The notes: generated by a model not told the origin, from the letters alone. Shown: positions 33,882 to 43,563, numbered from the stretch's first letter. The stretch is 64,000 bases of DNA from Marinovum sp034669705 (GCF_034669705.1 NZ_JAXMOR010000019.1:1-64000), one strand, 5' to 3'. Numbers and translations are program-made.

Positions 33882-36680
33882 TCAGGACACCGCCCGTTCC
33901 GCGCCCTTGGCGATCGCCTCGCGCAGCTTGCGCTCCAGCGCCTTCTGTTTCGAAGGCGCGTGGAACTTCAGACCGAACATGTCCTTGACGTAGAAGCTGT
34001 CCACCACCTGCTCGCCATAGGTCGCGATCACCGCCGAGGAGATATAGACGTTGGTGTTGGCCAGCGTCCGCGTGAGGTCATAGAGCAGCCCGGGGCGGTC
34101 GCGGGTGTCGACCTCGATGATGGTGTAAATCTCCGAGCCGTCGTTGTCGAAGGTGATATGCGTCGGCACCCGGAAGGCGCGCTCGCGCTTCTTGATCTTG
34201 TCGCGCGACTTGATCGCCTCGCCGGTGACCACCTCGCCCATCAGCGTCTTGTGGATCATCGCCCGCATCCGCGGCAATTTGGCAGTCTCGTAGGGCGCAC
34301 CCTCGGCGTCCTGGATCCAGAAGGCGGCGGTGGCGAAACCGTCCTTGGTGGTGAAGGTCCGCGCGTCCACCACATTGGCGCCAACCAGCGACAGCGCGCC
34401 GCACATCCGGCTGAAGATGCCGGGGTGATCGGCCATCGCAAAGCAGACCCGGGTGGCGTCGCGCTCCTCGTCGGGGTGGACGTCGATGGCGATCTCGTCA
34501 TCGCCGAGCTCGCGCAGCAGGTTGGCAAAGACCACATGCGCGGTGACATGCAGACCCTGCCAATAGGGCGCGTAGTGCCGGCCCTTCTCGGCCTTGAGGT
34601 CCTTCGCCGGCCAGGCCTTGAGCGCCGCGTGCAGGGCCTTCTTGGCCTCGGTGCCGCGGTTCTCGCGGTTGAGCGCCTCCATGCCGTCCTCGAGTGCGCG
34701 GCGGGTCTGGCGATAAAGCGCGCGCAGGAGCGCCGCCTTCCAGTTGTTCCAGGTGCCGGGGCCGACCCCGCGGATGTCGCAGACCGTCAGCACGCAAAGC
34801 AGGTTGAGCCGGTCCACCGTCTTTACCGCCTTGGCAAAGTCGCGCACCGTGCGTGGATCGGCGATATCGCGTTTCTGCGCCATGTCGGACATCAGCAGGT
34901 GATAGCGCACCAGCCATTCGACCGTCTCGCTGTCCTTGCGGCTGAGCCCCAGCCGCGGCGCCACGATCCGCGAGATCCGGGCGCCGAGGATCGAATGGTC
35001 CTCGTCGCGCCCCTTGCCGATGTCATGCAGCAGCAGCGCCACGTAGAGCACCTTGCGATTGAGCCCGGTCTCGATAATCTCGGTCGAGACCGGCAGCTCC
35101 TCGCCCAGCTCGCCGCGCTCGATCTCGGCCAGGTGGTGGATCACCTGGATGGTGTGTTCGTCCACCGTGTAATGATGGTACATGTTGAACTGCATCATCG
35201 CCACGATCGGCGCGAATTCCGGGATGAAAGCCGCCAGCACGCCAAGCTCGTTCATCCGCCGCAGCGCCCGCTCGGGGTTGCCGTGCTTCAGCAGCAGGTC
35301 GAGAAACAGCTTGTTGGCCGCCGGGTCGCGGCGCATGCCGTCGTCGATCAGCTGCAGGTTGGATTTCACCAGCCGCATGGCGTGCGGGTGGATCAGCAGA
35401 TCAGAGCGCAGCGCCTCCTCGAACAGCCGCAGCATGTTGAGCTTGTCCGACAGGAACGCCGCCTCGTCGGCGATGGCCAGCCGCCCGTGGGTGACCTTGT
35501 AGCCCTCCTTGACCTTGGTCTTGCGGCTGAAGATCCGCTCGAGCAGCGCCGGGCCCTTGGTGTGATCGGCCTCCAGCGCGGTCAGGAAGATGCGGGTCAG
35601 GTCGCCGACCTCGGTGGCGTGCAGGAAGAAGTCCTGCATGAAATGCTCGACCGCCCGGCGTCCGCCGGTGTCCTGATAGCCCATGGCGGCGGCGACCTCG
35701 ACCTGCAGGTCGAAGGTCAGTTGCTCCTGCGGACGGCCGGCCACCAGGTGCAGGTGACAGCGGGTCGCCCAGAGAAAGGTCTCGGCGCGGGCAAAGCTCT
35801 GATATTCTTCGGGCTCGAACACGCCGAGGCGGACCAGATCGCTGGAATGGCCGACATGGTGGACGTATTTGGCAATCCAGTAGAGCGATTGCAGGTCGCG
35901 CAGCCCGCCCTTGCCCTCCTTGACGTTGGGCTCGACCATGTAGCGCTGGCCGCCCTGCTTTTCGTGCCGGGCGTCGCGTTCCTCGAGCTTGGCTTCGACG
36001 AACTCGCGCTCGGAGCCCATGAAGAGGTCCTTCTTCAGCCGCCGCGCCAGGTCGTCGGCCAGCCGCGCGTCGCCGGCCAGCAGCCGGTGTTCCAGAAGCG
36101 CGGTGCGGATGGTGAAATCCTCGGCCCCGAGGCGCAGGCAGTCACGGATGGTGCGCGAGGAATGGCCGACCTTGAGCCGCAGGTCCCAGAGGATGTAGAG
36201 CATCGATTCGATCACGCTCTCGGCCCAGGAGGTGATCTTGTAGGGGGTCAGGAACAGCAGGTCGACGTCGGAATAAGGCGCCATCTCGCCACGGCCATAG
36301 CCGCCGACGGCGATCAGCGCCAGGCGTTCGCCATCGGTCGGATTGGACAGCGGATGCAGCAGATCGGTCGCCGCACGCCAGGCGGTCAGCACCAGCTGGT
36401 CGGTCAGCCAGGTATAGCTGCGCTTGGCGGCCTCCGCCTCGAGCGGCCGGGCGCGCAGCGCCTCGGCAATTGTGGTCATGCCGGACTTGCGCATCTGCAG
36501 CAGCCGCCCGACCAGCGCCTTGCGGAACTCGGCCGGGGCGCCGTCGTAGCCGGTCATCAGATCCGCAACCGCGGCGGCATCGAAGATGCGCGCCGCGGGG
36601 CAGATCAGCATGGTTTCAAGTCGTGTCGTATCGACCGGCTCAGAAGCCGGCTCTGCCAAATCGATTGGGCGCTGGGTCAA
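33882..36680 (-). CDS. glnD: PII uridylyltransferase / uridylyl-removing enzyme
   Basis: A 932-residue bifunctional nitrogen sensor that uridylylates PII under nitrogen limitation and reverses this when glutamine is high. The nucleotidyltransferase motif is GGYGRGEMAPYSDVDLLFL (about residue 127), the HD-hydrolase motif LLLHDIGKGRDEDHS (about 523), and two C-terminal ACT domains follow (HPGIFSRMCGALSLVGANVV about 752; DRPGLLYDLTRTLANTNVYI about 862). Its start region overlaps the 3' end of lppC by 41 bases, so the two are probably co-transcribed. Confidence 0.94.
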   Translation of the reverse strand: MTQRPIDLAEPASEPVDTTRLETMLICPAARIFDAAAVADLMTGYDGAPAEFRKALVGRLLQMRKSGMTTIAEALRARPLEAEAAKRSYTWLTDQLVLTAWRAATDLLHPLSNPTDGERLALIAVGGYGRGEMAPYSDVDLLFLTPYKITSWAESVIESMLYILWDLRLKVGHSSRTIRDCLRLGAEDFTIRTALLEHRLLAGDARLADDLARRLKKDLFMGSEREFVEAKLEERDARHEKQGGQRYMVEPNVKEGKGGLRDLQSLYWIAKYVHHVGHSSDLVRLGVFEPEEYQSFARAETFLWATRCHLHLVAGRPQEQLTFDLQVEVAAAMGYQDTGGRRAVEHFMQDFFLHATEVGDLTRIFLTALEADHTKGPALLERIFSRKTKVKEGYKVTHGRLAIADEAAFLSDKLNMLRLFEEALRSDLLIHPHAMRLVKSNLQLIDDGMRRDPAANKLFLDLLLKHGNPERALRRMNELGVLAAFIPEFAPIVAMMQFNMYHHYTVDEHTIQVIHHLAEIERGELGEELPVSTEIIETGLNRKVLYVALLLHDIGKGRDEDHSILGARISRIVAPRLGLSRKDSETVEWLVRYHLLMSDMAQKRDIADPRTVRDFAKAVKTVDRLNLLCVLTVCDIRGVGPGTWNNWKAALLRALYRQTRRALEDGMEALNRENRGTEAKKALHAALKAWPAKDLKAEKGRHYAPYWQGLHVTAHVVFANLLRELGDDEIAIDVHPDEERDATRVCFAMADHPGIFSRMCGALSLVGANVVDARTFTTKDGFATAAFWIQDAEGAPYETAKLPRMRAMIHKTLMGEVVTGEAIKSRDKIKKRERAFRVPTHITFDNDGSEIYTIIEVDTRDRPGLLYDLTRTLANTNVYISSAVIATYGEQVVDSFYVKDMFGLKFHAPSKQKALERKLREAIAKGAERAVS

Positions 36681-37833
36681 GTATCACCACCTTGTTGCCG
36701 CGCACGGTGGCCACCGCCAATGCGCGTTCGTTTGTGCCATCGGGCAGCAGGCGGAAGACGCCGCCGGTGCCCTGGAAGCCCGAGGTCTGGGTCAGCGCGC
36801 GGGCGGTCAGCGCATCGGACTTGCCGGCACCGACCAGCGCGCCGATGGCGGCAATGCCGTCAAAGCCGAGTCCGGCCAGCGGGTGCGGCGCCGAGCCGTA
36901 GGCTGCCTGGTAGCGCGAGGTGAAGCTCGCGGTGCGCGACTGGTCTGGCAGGGCGAACCAGCCGCCCTGAACGCCGGGCAGCGCCAGGGTCTGCGCCGGC
37001 ACGTCCCAGCGGCCGAGGCCGATGTATTGCGTGGTGTCCGGGCCGATGCCGTTCTCCGGCAGCAGCTGCACCAGCAGCGGCAGCGCGCCGGCGGCGTTCG
37101 AGGTCAGGAAGACCGCATCGGATTGCCGCGCCGCGGCGCTGATCCGCGGCATGGCGGCGATGACCCCCTGCTGCGAGAAGTCGAACCCTTCTGAGGCCAC
37201 CACCTGAATGCCGCTGGTGCCGGCCGCAGCCTCGATCGCCGCCTTGCCGAACTGGCCTTCGACGTTGTTGGGGTAAACCACGGTGACCGTCTGCTTGCCC
37301 TGCTCGGCGGCAAAGCCCATCAGCCGGTTGGCGGTATTGCGAAAGGTCGCGCCGAGCACGAAGACATTGCCGCCGGCAATCGACGGGTTGTTGGAAAAGC
37401 TCAGCACGTTGACGTTGTCATCGGCCACCTGCACGCCGACCGCATTGGCGGCCTCGCCAAACAGCGGCCCGAGGATGATCTTGGCACCCGCATCCACCGC
37501 CTTTTGCGCCTGTGCGGCGGCGGTGGCGGCATTGCCGGCGGTGTCATAGACCCGCAGGTCGATCCGGACCGTGCCGAGATCGGCCACCGCCAGCCTGGCG
37601 GCGTTTTCCAGCGCCCGGGCCACGGCACCGGCGCCGGCATCGCTTTTCGGGATCAGCAGCGCCACCGGCACCGGCTGGCTGGTGTCGATGCGCTGGCCAC
37701 CGCCGCCGCCGAGATCGCCAAGCTGGACCGGCTCACAGGCGGCGAGCGCGATCAGTCCGACACTGGCAGCCAGGCTGCGGGCAAAACGGGGCAGGCGCAG
37801 CCGCTTGCGGGCGGCAGACAAAACGGCAAACAT
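36640..37833 (-). CDS. Penicillin-binding protein activator, LppC/LpoA-like lipoprotein
   Basis: A 397-residue lipoprotein: signal peptide with lipobox LIALAAC (Cys at about residue 33), a Gly-rich linker, then a periplasmic-binding-protein-like fold (VALLIPKSDAGAGAVARALE; GAKIILGPLFGEAANAVGVQ; GLGFDGIAAIGALV). It corresponds to the C-terminal domain of E. coli LpoA, which activates PBP1A; the N-terminal TPR domain of LpoA is absent, as is usual in alphaproteobacteria. The divergent arrangement with rsmI-yraN-gshB supports the assignment. Confidence 0.87.
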   Translation of the reverse strand: MFAVLSAARKRLRLPRFARSLAASVGLIALAACEPVQLGDLGGGGGQRIDTSQPVPVALLIPKSDAGAGAVARALENAARLAVADLGTVRIDLRVYDTAGNAATAAAQAQKAVDAGAKIILGPLFGEAANAVGVQVADDNVNVLSFSNNPSIAGGNVFVLGATFRNTANRLMGFAAEQGKQTVTVVYPNNVEGQFGKAAIEAAAGTSGIQVVASEGFDFSQQGVIAAMPRISAAARQSDAVFLTSNAAGALPLLVQLLPENGIGPDTTQYIGLGRWDVPAQTLALPGVQGGWFALPDQSRTASFTSRYQAAYGSAPHPLAGLGFDGIAAIGALVGAGKSDALTARALTQTSGFQGTGGVFRLLPDGTNERALAVATVRGNKVVILDPAPNRFGRAGF

Positions 37834-37916
37834 GGTCTATCTCACTTCGCGGTTGGGTGGCGCGGCGGGGGCCGTGCGGTTCGCCGCGATAATAAACACA
37901 GAGCGAGGCGGGTCCA

Positions 37917-38801
37917 GTGGCGAATGTGACAGAGGGTCAGAAGTGGCAGAGAGACGCCCGTAAGCTGCCGGGCGGGCTCTATTTCGTGGCGGTGCCGATC
38001 GGCAATGCCCGCGACATCACCCTGCGGGCGCTGGATATCCTGGCCGGCGCCGATGTGCTGGCCGCCGAGGACACCCGGGCGCTGCGCCGTCTGCTGGAAC
38101 TGCACGGTGTGGCGCTGGACGGCCGCCAGATCCGCGCCTACCACGAGCACAACGGCGACAAGGTGCGCCCCGGGCTGCTGGCGGCGCTGGCCGAGGGGCA
38201 GTCGGTGGCCTATGCCTCCGAGGCCGGCACGCCGCTGATCTCGGACCCGGGGTTCGACCTGGCCCGCGCCACGGCCGAGGCTGGCGCGCCGGTCTTGGCG
38301 GCACCTGGCGCTTCGGCGGTGCTCGCGGCGCTCAACGTGGCCGGGCTGCCGACCGACAGGTTCCTGTTCGCGGGCTTCCTGCCGTCCTCGGGCGCGGCGC
38401 GGCGTCGGGCGCTTGAGGAGGTGGCGGATGTGGCGGCGACGCTGGTGTTCTACGAATCGCCCCGCCGGGTGGCGGCGATGCTGGCCGATGCGCGCGACGT
38501 GCTGGGGGCCGACCGGCCCGCGGCGGCCTGTCGCGAGCTGACCAAGAAGTTCGAGGAGGTGGTGCGCGCGCCCTTGGGCGCGCTGGCGGAGCGGCTGGCC
38601 GAGACCGAGCCGCGCGGCGAATTCGTGGTGGTGATCGGCAAAGGCGTGACGCAGGCCGACAGCGCGGAAGACATCGAGACAGCCCTGCGCACGGCGCTCG
38701 AAACCATGTCGGTGCGCGATGCGGCGGATGTGGTGGCCAAGGGATTTGGTCAGAAGAAACGAATTGTTTACCAAATGGCCCTAGGCTTGACCAAAGAGTA
38801 A
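37917..38801 (+). CDS. rsmI: 16S rRNA (cytidine1402-2'-O)-methyltransferase
   Basis: A 294-residue SAM-dependent tetrapyrrole-methylase-fold enzyme acting on C1402 in the ribosomal decoding centre. Motifs are LYFVAVPIGNARDITLRALD (about residue 20), AEDTRALRRLL (about 51), SEAGTPLISDPGFDLAR (about 101) and FYESPRRVAAML (about 180). It begins with GTG at 37917; an alternative GTG lies three codons in. It is first of the plus-strand rsmI-yraN-gshB-esterase run. Confidence 0.93.
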   Translation: MANVTEGQKWQRDARKLPGGLYFVAVPIGNARDITLRALDILAGADVLAAEDTRALRRLLELHGVALDGRQIRAYHEHNGDKVRPGLLAALAEGQSVAYASEAGTPLISDPGFDLARATAEAGAPVLAAPGASAVLAALNVAGLPTDRFLFAGFLPSSGAARRRALEEVADVAATLVFYESPRRVAAMLADARDVLGADRPAAACRELTKKFEEVVRAPLGALAERLAETEPRGEFVVVIGKGVTQADSAEDIETALRTALETMSVRDAADVVAKGFGQKKRIVYQMALGLTKE

Positions 38802-38819
38802 GGACCGGAGGGGCCGGGA

Positions 38820-39224
38820 ATGCCACTTGATTTCGGATATGCCGACGCGGGCGCCACGCGCGCCCGGCGCAGCCAGCGCAACCATCTTGCCGGCACCAGC
38901 GCCGAGGCCTCGGTGGCGCGGCGCTATCTTGCGGCGGGCTATGTGCAGATCGCCTGCCGATGGCGCGGCAAGGGCGGCGAGATCGACCTGGTGTTTGCCG
39001 ACCGCGGCGGCGGCTACGTCTTTGTCGAGGTCAAGACGGCACGCGATTTCGACAGCGCGCTGGCCCGCATCTCGCCCCGGCAGGTGACGCGCATCCATAT
39101 GGCGGCGCAGGAATTCCTCGGCGATTGCCCTGCCGGGCTCGACAGCGAAACCCGGTTCGATGCCGCGCTGGTCGACGGACAGGGGCGGATCGAGATCCTG
39201 GAAGGCGCGCTTCTGGGCTATTGA
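38820..39224 (+). CDS. yraN: YraN-family (UPF0102) endonuclease-like protein
   Basis: A 134-residue protein of the UPF0102 family with the restriction-endonuclease-like core: GTSAEASVARRYLAAGY, then WRGKGGEIDLVFAD and FVEVKTARDFDSAL, giving the E-x-D and E-V-K catalytic-type residues. Biochemical role is unsettled in the family. It sits between rsmI and gshB, the usual position. GGAGGGG precedes the ATG. Confidence 0.9.
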   Translation: MPLDFGYADAGATRARRSQRNHLAGTSAEASVARRYLAAGYVQIACRWRGKGGEIDLVFADRGGGYVFVEVKTARDFDSALARISPRQVTRIHMAAQEFLGDCPAGLDSETRFDAALVDGQGRIEILEGALLGY

Positions 39225-39298
39225 CCGGCGGCACCTGCGGCATTGAACCCGCTCCGGCCATGGGCCATGTAGGGGGCGGACATCAGCAGGGACAGCCC

Positions 39299-40234
39299 AT
39301 GAAAATCGCCTTTCAGATGGACCCGATCGGGGCCGTGGATATCAACGCCGACAGCACGTTCCGCCTGGCCGAAGAGGCGCAGGCGCGGGGGCATGAGCTG
39401 TTCTACTACCTGCCCGACCAACTGGCCTATCAGGAGGGGCGGATCACCGCCCGCGGTCATGACCTCAAGGTGCGGCGGGTGCAGGGCGACCATGCCGAGC
39501 TCGGCCCCCTGCGCGAGGTCGACCTGGCAGACTTCGACGTCATCTGGCTGCGCCAGGACCCTCCGTTTGACATGCATTACATCACCCTGACCCATCTGCT
39601 CGATCGGCTGAAGGGCAAGGCGCTTGTGGTCAACGATCCCTTCTGGGTGCGCAATTACCCCGAGAAGCTTCTGGTGCTCGACTTCCCCGACCTGACACCG
39701 CCCACCGCCATCGCCCGCGATCTGCAGACCCTGCGCGATTTCCGCGAGCGGCACGGCGACATCATCCTCAAGCCCCTTTACGGCAATGGCGGCGCCGGGG
39801 TGTTCAAGCTGGCGCAGGCCGATGGCAACCTGGCCTCGCTGCACGAACTCTTTGCCAGCTTCTCGCGCGAGCCGCTGATCGTGCAGAAATACCTTCCGGA
39901 TGTCACCAAGGGCGACAAGCGGGTGATCCTGGTCGACGGCGTGCCGGCGGGCGCGATCAACCGGGTGCCGGCCAAGGGCGAGACCCGGTCGAACATGCAT
40001 GTCGGCGGACGTCCCGAGAAAGTCGGGCTGACCGAGCGCGACCGCGAGATCTGCGACCGGATCGGGCCGCTCTTGCGCGAGAAGGGCCAGGTCTTTGTCG
40101 GCATCGACGTGATCGGCGACTACCTGACCGAGATCAACGTCACCTCGCCCACCGGCATCCAGGAGCTCGAGCGTTTCGACGGCATCAACGTTGCCGAGAA
40201 AATCTGGCAGGCAATCGAGGCGAAGCTGGGGTGA
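39299..40234 (+). CDS. gshB: Glutathione synthetase
   Basis: A 311-residue ATP-grasp enzyme joining gamma-glutamylcysteine and glycine. Motifs are VLRQDPPFDMHYI-type (WLRQDPPFDMHYITLTHLLD, about residue 82), the nucleotide site ILKPLYGNGGAGVFKL (about 157), and GIDVIGDYLTEINVTSPTGI (about 268) with the Mg ligands. Last base of its stop overlaps the GTG of the next gene. Glutathione made here could matter for the GST-like, phytochelatin-synthase-like and Msr proteins elsewhere in the window (inference). Confidence 0.95.
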   Translation: MKIAFQMDPIGAVDINADSTFRLAEEAQARGHELFYYLPDQLAYQEGRITARGHDLKVRRVQGDHAELGPLREVDLADFDVIWLRQDPPFDMHYITLTHLLDRLKGKALVVNDPFWVRNYPEKLLVLDFPDLTPPTAIARDLQTLRDFRERHGDIILKPLYGNGGAGVFKLAQADGNLASLHELFASFSREPLIVQKYLPDVTKGDKRVILVDGVPAGAINRVPAKGETRSNMHVGGRPEKVGLTERDREICDRIGPLLREKGQVFVGIDVIGDYLTEINVTSPTGIQELERFDGINVAEKIWQAIEAKLG

Positions 40235-41130
40235 GCCTGGCGCGCCGGCTCCTCAACCCCTGGCTGCGGGTGACGGAGCGGCGCCGGTTGGCCCGCGCCA
40301 CCGACCCCGAGACCCTGCGCCGCGCCTTCGCGTGCAATGCGCGGCTGGTCTTCTGGCCGCCGCGCGGCGCGGTATTCGAGGCTTGTGAGGTCGCCGGACG
40401 CCCGGCCACCAGGGTCGATCCGGCGCGACCCGGGCCGCTGCTGCTCTACTTCCATGGCGGCGGATATGTCTTTGGCGCGCCGCGCACCCATCGTGCCATG
40501 CTGGCGCATCTGGCGCGGCTGGCCGAGTGCCCGGCGCTGCTGCCGGACTACCGGCTGGCCCCGGAGCACGCCTTTCCCGCGGCCTTCGACGATGCCCTCG
40601 CCAGCTACTGCGCGGTGATCGACCATCCTGGCGGCGTGGTGCTGGGCGGTGACAGTGCGGGTGGTGGTCTGGCACTGGCGGTGCTGGCGGAAATCCTTGC
40701 ACAGGGCCTGCCCAAGCCTCTGGGGGCGTTTGCCTTTTCGCCGCTGACCGACATGACCTGCTCCGGTGCCAGCATCCGCACCAATGCACGCAGCGACGTG
40801 ATCCTGCCGGCCGCGCGCTGCCACGAAGTTGCCGGGATGTACCTTCAGGGGGCCGACCCGCGCGACCGGCGGGCCTCGCCGCTGGCGGCCGATTTTACCG
40901 GCGCGCCGCCGGTCTGGCTGACCGCTTCCGAGGACGAGATTCTGCGCGATGACACCCTCAGGATGTCGGCCCGGCTGCGCGCCAAGGGGGGAGCGGTCAC
41001 CGAGACCATCGCCACCGGCCTGCCGCATGTTTGGCCGCTCATGCACACCCTGCTGCCCGAAGGCCGCGCCAGCCTGCGCGCCCTGGCGCTGTGGATCAGG
41101 CGTCTTTCGCCCCGAGCAGCCGGTAGCTGA
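40231..41130 (+). CDS. Alpha/beta hydrolase, hormone-sensitive-lipase-type esterase
   Basis: A 299-residue cytoplasmic esterase-like protein. The oxyanion motif YFHGGGYVFG (about residue 73), nucleophile elbow GGDSAGGG (Ser about residue 141), the acid in TASEDEILRDD (about 230) and His in LPHVW (about 266) complete the HSL-family triad. Starts with GTG overlapping the gshB stop (GTGA), so translation is coupled. Its 3' end overlaps comM by 35 bases in convergent orientation. Substrate unknown. Confidence 0.87.
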   Translation: MSLARRLLNPWLRVTERRRLARATDPETLRRAFACNARLVFWPPRGAVFEACEVAGRPATRVDPARPGPLLLYFHGGGYVFGAPRTHRAMLAHLARLAECPALLPDYRLAPEHAFPAAFDDALASYCAVIDHPGGVVLGGDSAGGGLALAVLAEILAQGLPKPLGAFAFSPLTDMTCSGASIRTNARSDVILPAARCHEVAGMYLQGADPRDRRASPLAADFTGAPPVWLTASEDEILRDDTLRMSARLRAKGGAVTETIATGLPHVWPLMHTLLPEGRASLRALALWIRRLSPRAAGS

Positions 41131-42610
41131 GCGCCTCGGCGACATGCGGGCGGTGGATGCCGTCCGAGCCGGCGAGATCGGCGATCGTCCGCGCCACCCG
41201 CAACACCCGGTGATAGCCGCGCGCCGAAAGGCCGAAGCGGTTGGCCGCGGTGAGCAGCAGCGCGCGGCCCTCGGAATCGGGCGTGGCAAAGGCCTCGAGC
41301 GCCTCGCCTTGGATGTCGGCATTGACGCGGGTGTCGTCGAGCGTGGCGTAGCGCGCCGTCTGCAGATCGCGCGCGGTGGCGACGCGGGCGGCGACCTCGG
41401 CCGAGCTGCAGCCGCTTTCTGGCAGGTCGAGGTCGGCGAACGACACTGGCGGCACGTCGACGCGCAGATCGAACCGGTCCATCAGCGGCCCCGAGATGCG
41501 GCCCATGTAGTCCTCGCCGCATTGCGGCACCCGGGCGCAGGCGCGCGCGGGGTCGGGCAGGTAGCCGCATTTGCAGGGGTTGGCGGCGGCCACCAGCATG
41601 AAGCGGCAGGGGTATTTCACATGCGCATTGGCGCGCGCCACCATGACCTCGCCGGTCTCGATCGGCTGGCGCAGGGTTTCCAGAACGGTGCGGGGAAATT
41701 CGGGGAATTCGTCCATGAAGAGCACGCCGTTGTGGGCCAGGCTGATCTCGCCCGGCCGGGCGCCGCGGCCGCCGCCGACGATGGCGGCCATCGAGGCGGT
41801 GTGATGCGGCTCGCGGAAGGGCCGCGCGCGCGAGATGCCGCCCTCGTCCAGCAGCCCGGCGAGGGAGTGGATCATCGAGGTCTCGAGCGCCTCGGCGGCG
41901 GAGAGGTCGGGCAGGATCGAGGGCAGGCGGGCGGCCAGCATCGACTTGCCGGACCCGGGCGTGCCGACCATCAGCAGGTGATGCCGCCCGGCGGCTGCGA
42001 TCTCGAGGGCGCGCTTGGCGCGTTCCTGGCCGCGCACGTCACGCAGGTCGCGACCCTCGGGGCTGGCGTGCACCTCGCCGGGCTCGGCCGGCGGCAGCGG
42101 CGACTGACCGGTGAGATGGCGCACCACGCAGGCCAGGGTCGCGGCGCCGATCACCTCGGTGGCCCCGACCCAGGCGGCCTCGGGGCCGGAGGCGCGGGGG
42201 CAGAGCAGGGTGCGGCCCTCCTCGGCGGCGGCCATGGCGGCGGGCAGGGCGCCGATCACCGGCACCAACCCGCCGTCAAGCGACAGCTCGCCCAGGGCGA
42301 CGATGCGGCCGACCTCTTCCTCGGGGATGATCTCGAGCGCGGCGAGCAGGCCGAGTGCAATCGGCAGGTCGAAATGCGAGCCTTCCTTGGGCAGGTCGGC
42401 GGGCGAGAGATTGACGGTGATCCGCTTGGAGGGCAGCGCAATCGACATCGACGACAGCGCCGTGCGCACCCGGTCGCGCGCCTCGGACACCGCCTTGTCG
42501 GGCAGGCCGACGATGGAGAAGGCGGGCAGCCCGGCGGTGATGGCGCATTGCACCTCGACCGGGCGGGCCGTGACCCCCTCGAAGGCCACCGTGTAGGCGC
42601 GCGCGACCAT
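41096..42610 (-). CDS. comM: ComM/YifB-family AAA+ ATPase (Mg-chelatase-like)
   Basis: A 504-residue hexameric helicase-type ATPase; ComM promotes branch migration during natural transformation. It has the N-terminal Lon-like part (VEVQCAITAGLPAFSIVGLP), Walker A VGTPGSGKSMLAARL (about residue 217), Walker B NGVLFMDEFPEF (about 292), and the zinc-finger-like CKCGYLPDPARACARVPQC (about 348). The start at 42610 is chosen from conservation (MVARAYTVAFEG) and a GGAGGGG ribosome site. Confidence 0.92.
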   Translation of the reverse strand: MVARAYTVAFEGVTARPVEVQCAITAGLPAFSIVGLPDKAVSEARDRVRTALSSMSIALPSKRITVNLSPADLPKEGSHFDLPIALGLLAALEIIPEEEVGRIVALGELSLDGGLVPVIGALPAAMAAAEEGRTLLCPRASGPEAAWVGATEVIGAATLACVVRHLTGQSPLPPAEPGEVHASPEGRDLRDVRGQERAKRALEIAAAGRHHLLMVGTPGSGKSMLAARLPSILPDLSAAEALETSMIHSLAGLLDEGGISRARPFREPHHTASMAAIVGGGRGARPGEISLAHNGVLFMDEFPEFPRTVLETLRQPIETGEVMVARANAHVKYPCRFMLVAAANPCKCGYLPDPARACARVPQCGEDYMGRISGPLMDRFDLRVDVPPVSFADLDLPESGCSSAEVAARVATARDLQTARYATLDDTRVNADIQGEALEAFATPDSEGRALLLTAANRFGLSARGYHRVLRVARTIADLAGSDGIHRPHVAEALSYRLLGAKDA

Positions 42611-42690
42611 GTCCCCTCCTTGAGCTTGAACTCCGGGGGCCACGGTGCAGTGGCAAGGGTTGAGGAAGGGTTAACGCAGTCCGCAAATGG

Positions 42691-43563
42691 TTACTGCGCG
42701 GCCTCGACCATGGCGATGAACCGCGGCCAGGCAGTGGGATCGGCGACGGTCTTGTCGCGGCAAAAGGCATTGCAGACACCCCAGGTGCGACCGCGGAAGC
42801 GCAGGTAGTGGCGCACCGCTTGGCCGGAATAGGGGCAGCGGTCATTGACCGAGGGGCCGGCGGCGACGGGCTCTGCCGGTTCGGGCGGCGGGCCCGGCCA
42901 AGGCCGCGTCGCGTGGTCCTGAGCGTAGCGGTCGAGCGTGGCGCCGTGCACCAGCCCCATGGCGCGGAACCGGCGGAAGGCCGGGTCGGCGAGGTGGCGG
43001 GCAACATAGGCCGCTGAGGTCTCGCCCACCGGCAAATTGTAGCCGGCGATGCGGGCGGCGACCGGAGCATAGAAGGCGTCGGCGACGGAGTAGGCGCCGC
43101 AGAGCCAGGGGCCGCCGGAGCGGGCGAGGGCAAAGGCCCAGAGCTCCTCGATCCGGGCGAGATCGGCCGCCAGGGCCTCGGGCACCGGGACGCCGGAATA
43201 GGCCAGCCGCAGGTTCATCGGGCAGAGGCCGCGCAGGGTGGAAAAGCCGGAGTGCATCTCGGCAGCCAGGGACCGCGCGATGGCGCGCACATCTGGCTCC
43301 TGTGGCAAGAGACCGGCGTCGGGGTGGCGGCTGGCGAGTTCCTCGGCCAGCGCCAGCGAGTCCCACGCCAGGCCACCGGTTGCGAACGCGGCGCAGGGCA
43401 CGGTCCGGGCCGGCGGCAAGGCCAGCTGCGCGGCGACGCTGTCGGTCTGGTTGAAGTCCACCACCGCGACCCGGCAGGGGATATCGAAACGGTGATACAG
43501 CAGCCAGCCGCGCAGCGACCAGCTGGAATAGGCGTAATCGCCGATATGGAGCTTGTCTGTCAT
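42691..43563 (-). CDS. Glutathione S-transferase family protein
   Basis: A 290-residue protein with a thioredoxin-like GST N-terminal domain (LHIGDYAYSSWSLRGWLLYH, where Ser is the likely thiol-activating residue) and an alpha-helical C-terminal domain (SGGPWLCGAYSVADAFYAPV). A C-terminal extension of about 60 residues contains two Cys (NDRCPYSG; WGVCNAFCRD) not typical of GSTs. It stands alone between comM and rpoH. Substrate unknown. Confidence 0.82.
   Translation of the reverse strand: MTDKLHIGDYAYSSWSLRGWLLYHRFDIPCRVAVVDFNQTDSVAAQLALPPARTVPCAAFATGGLAWDSLALAEELASRHPDAGLLPQEPDVRAIARSLAAEMHSGFSTLRGLCPMNLRLAYSGVPVPEALAADLARIEELWAFALARSGGPWLCGAYSVADAFYAPVAARIAGYNLPVGETSAAYVARHLADPAFRRFRAMGLVHGATLDRYAQDHATRPWPGPPPEPAEPVAAGPSVNDRCPYSGQAVRHYLRFRGRTWGVCNAFCRDKTVADPTAWPRFIAMVEAAQ

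Noticed and set aside
33705..36923. A 1,072-codon open frame on the plus strand across glnD
   Set aside because: It is antisense to glnD, whose nucleotidyltransferase, HD and ACT motifs are all intact on the minus strand. High-GC codon bias produces such long antisense frames; the translation is His/Gly/Gln-rich without any domain.
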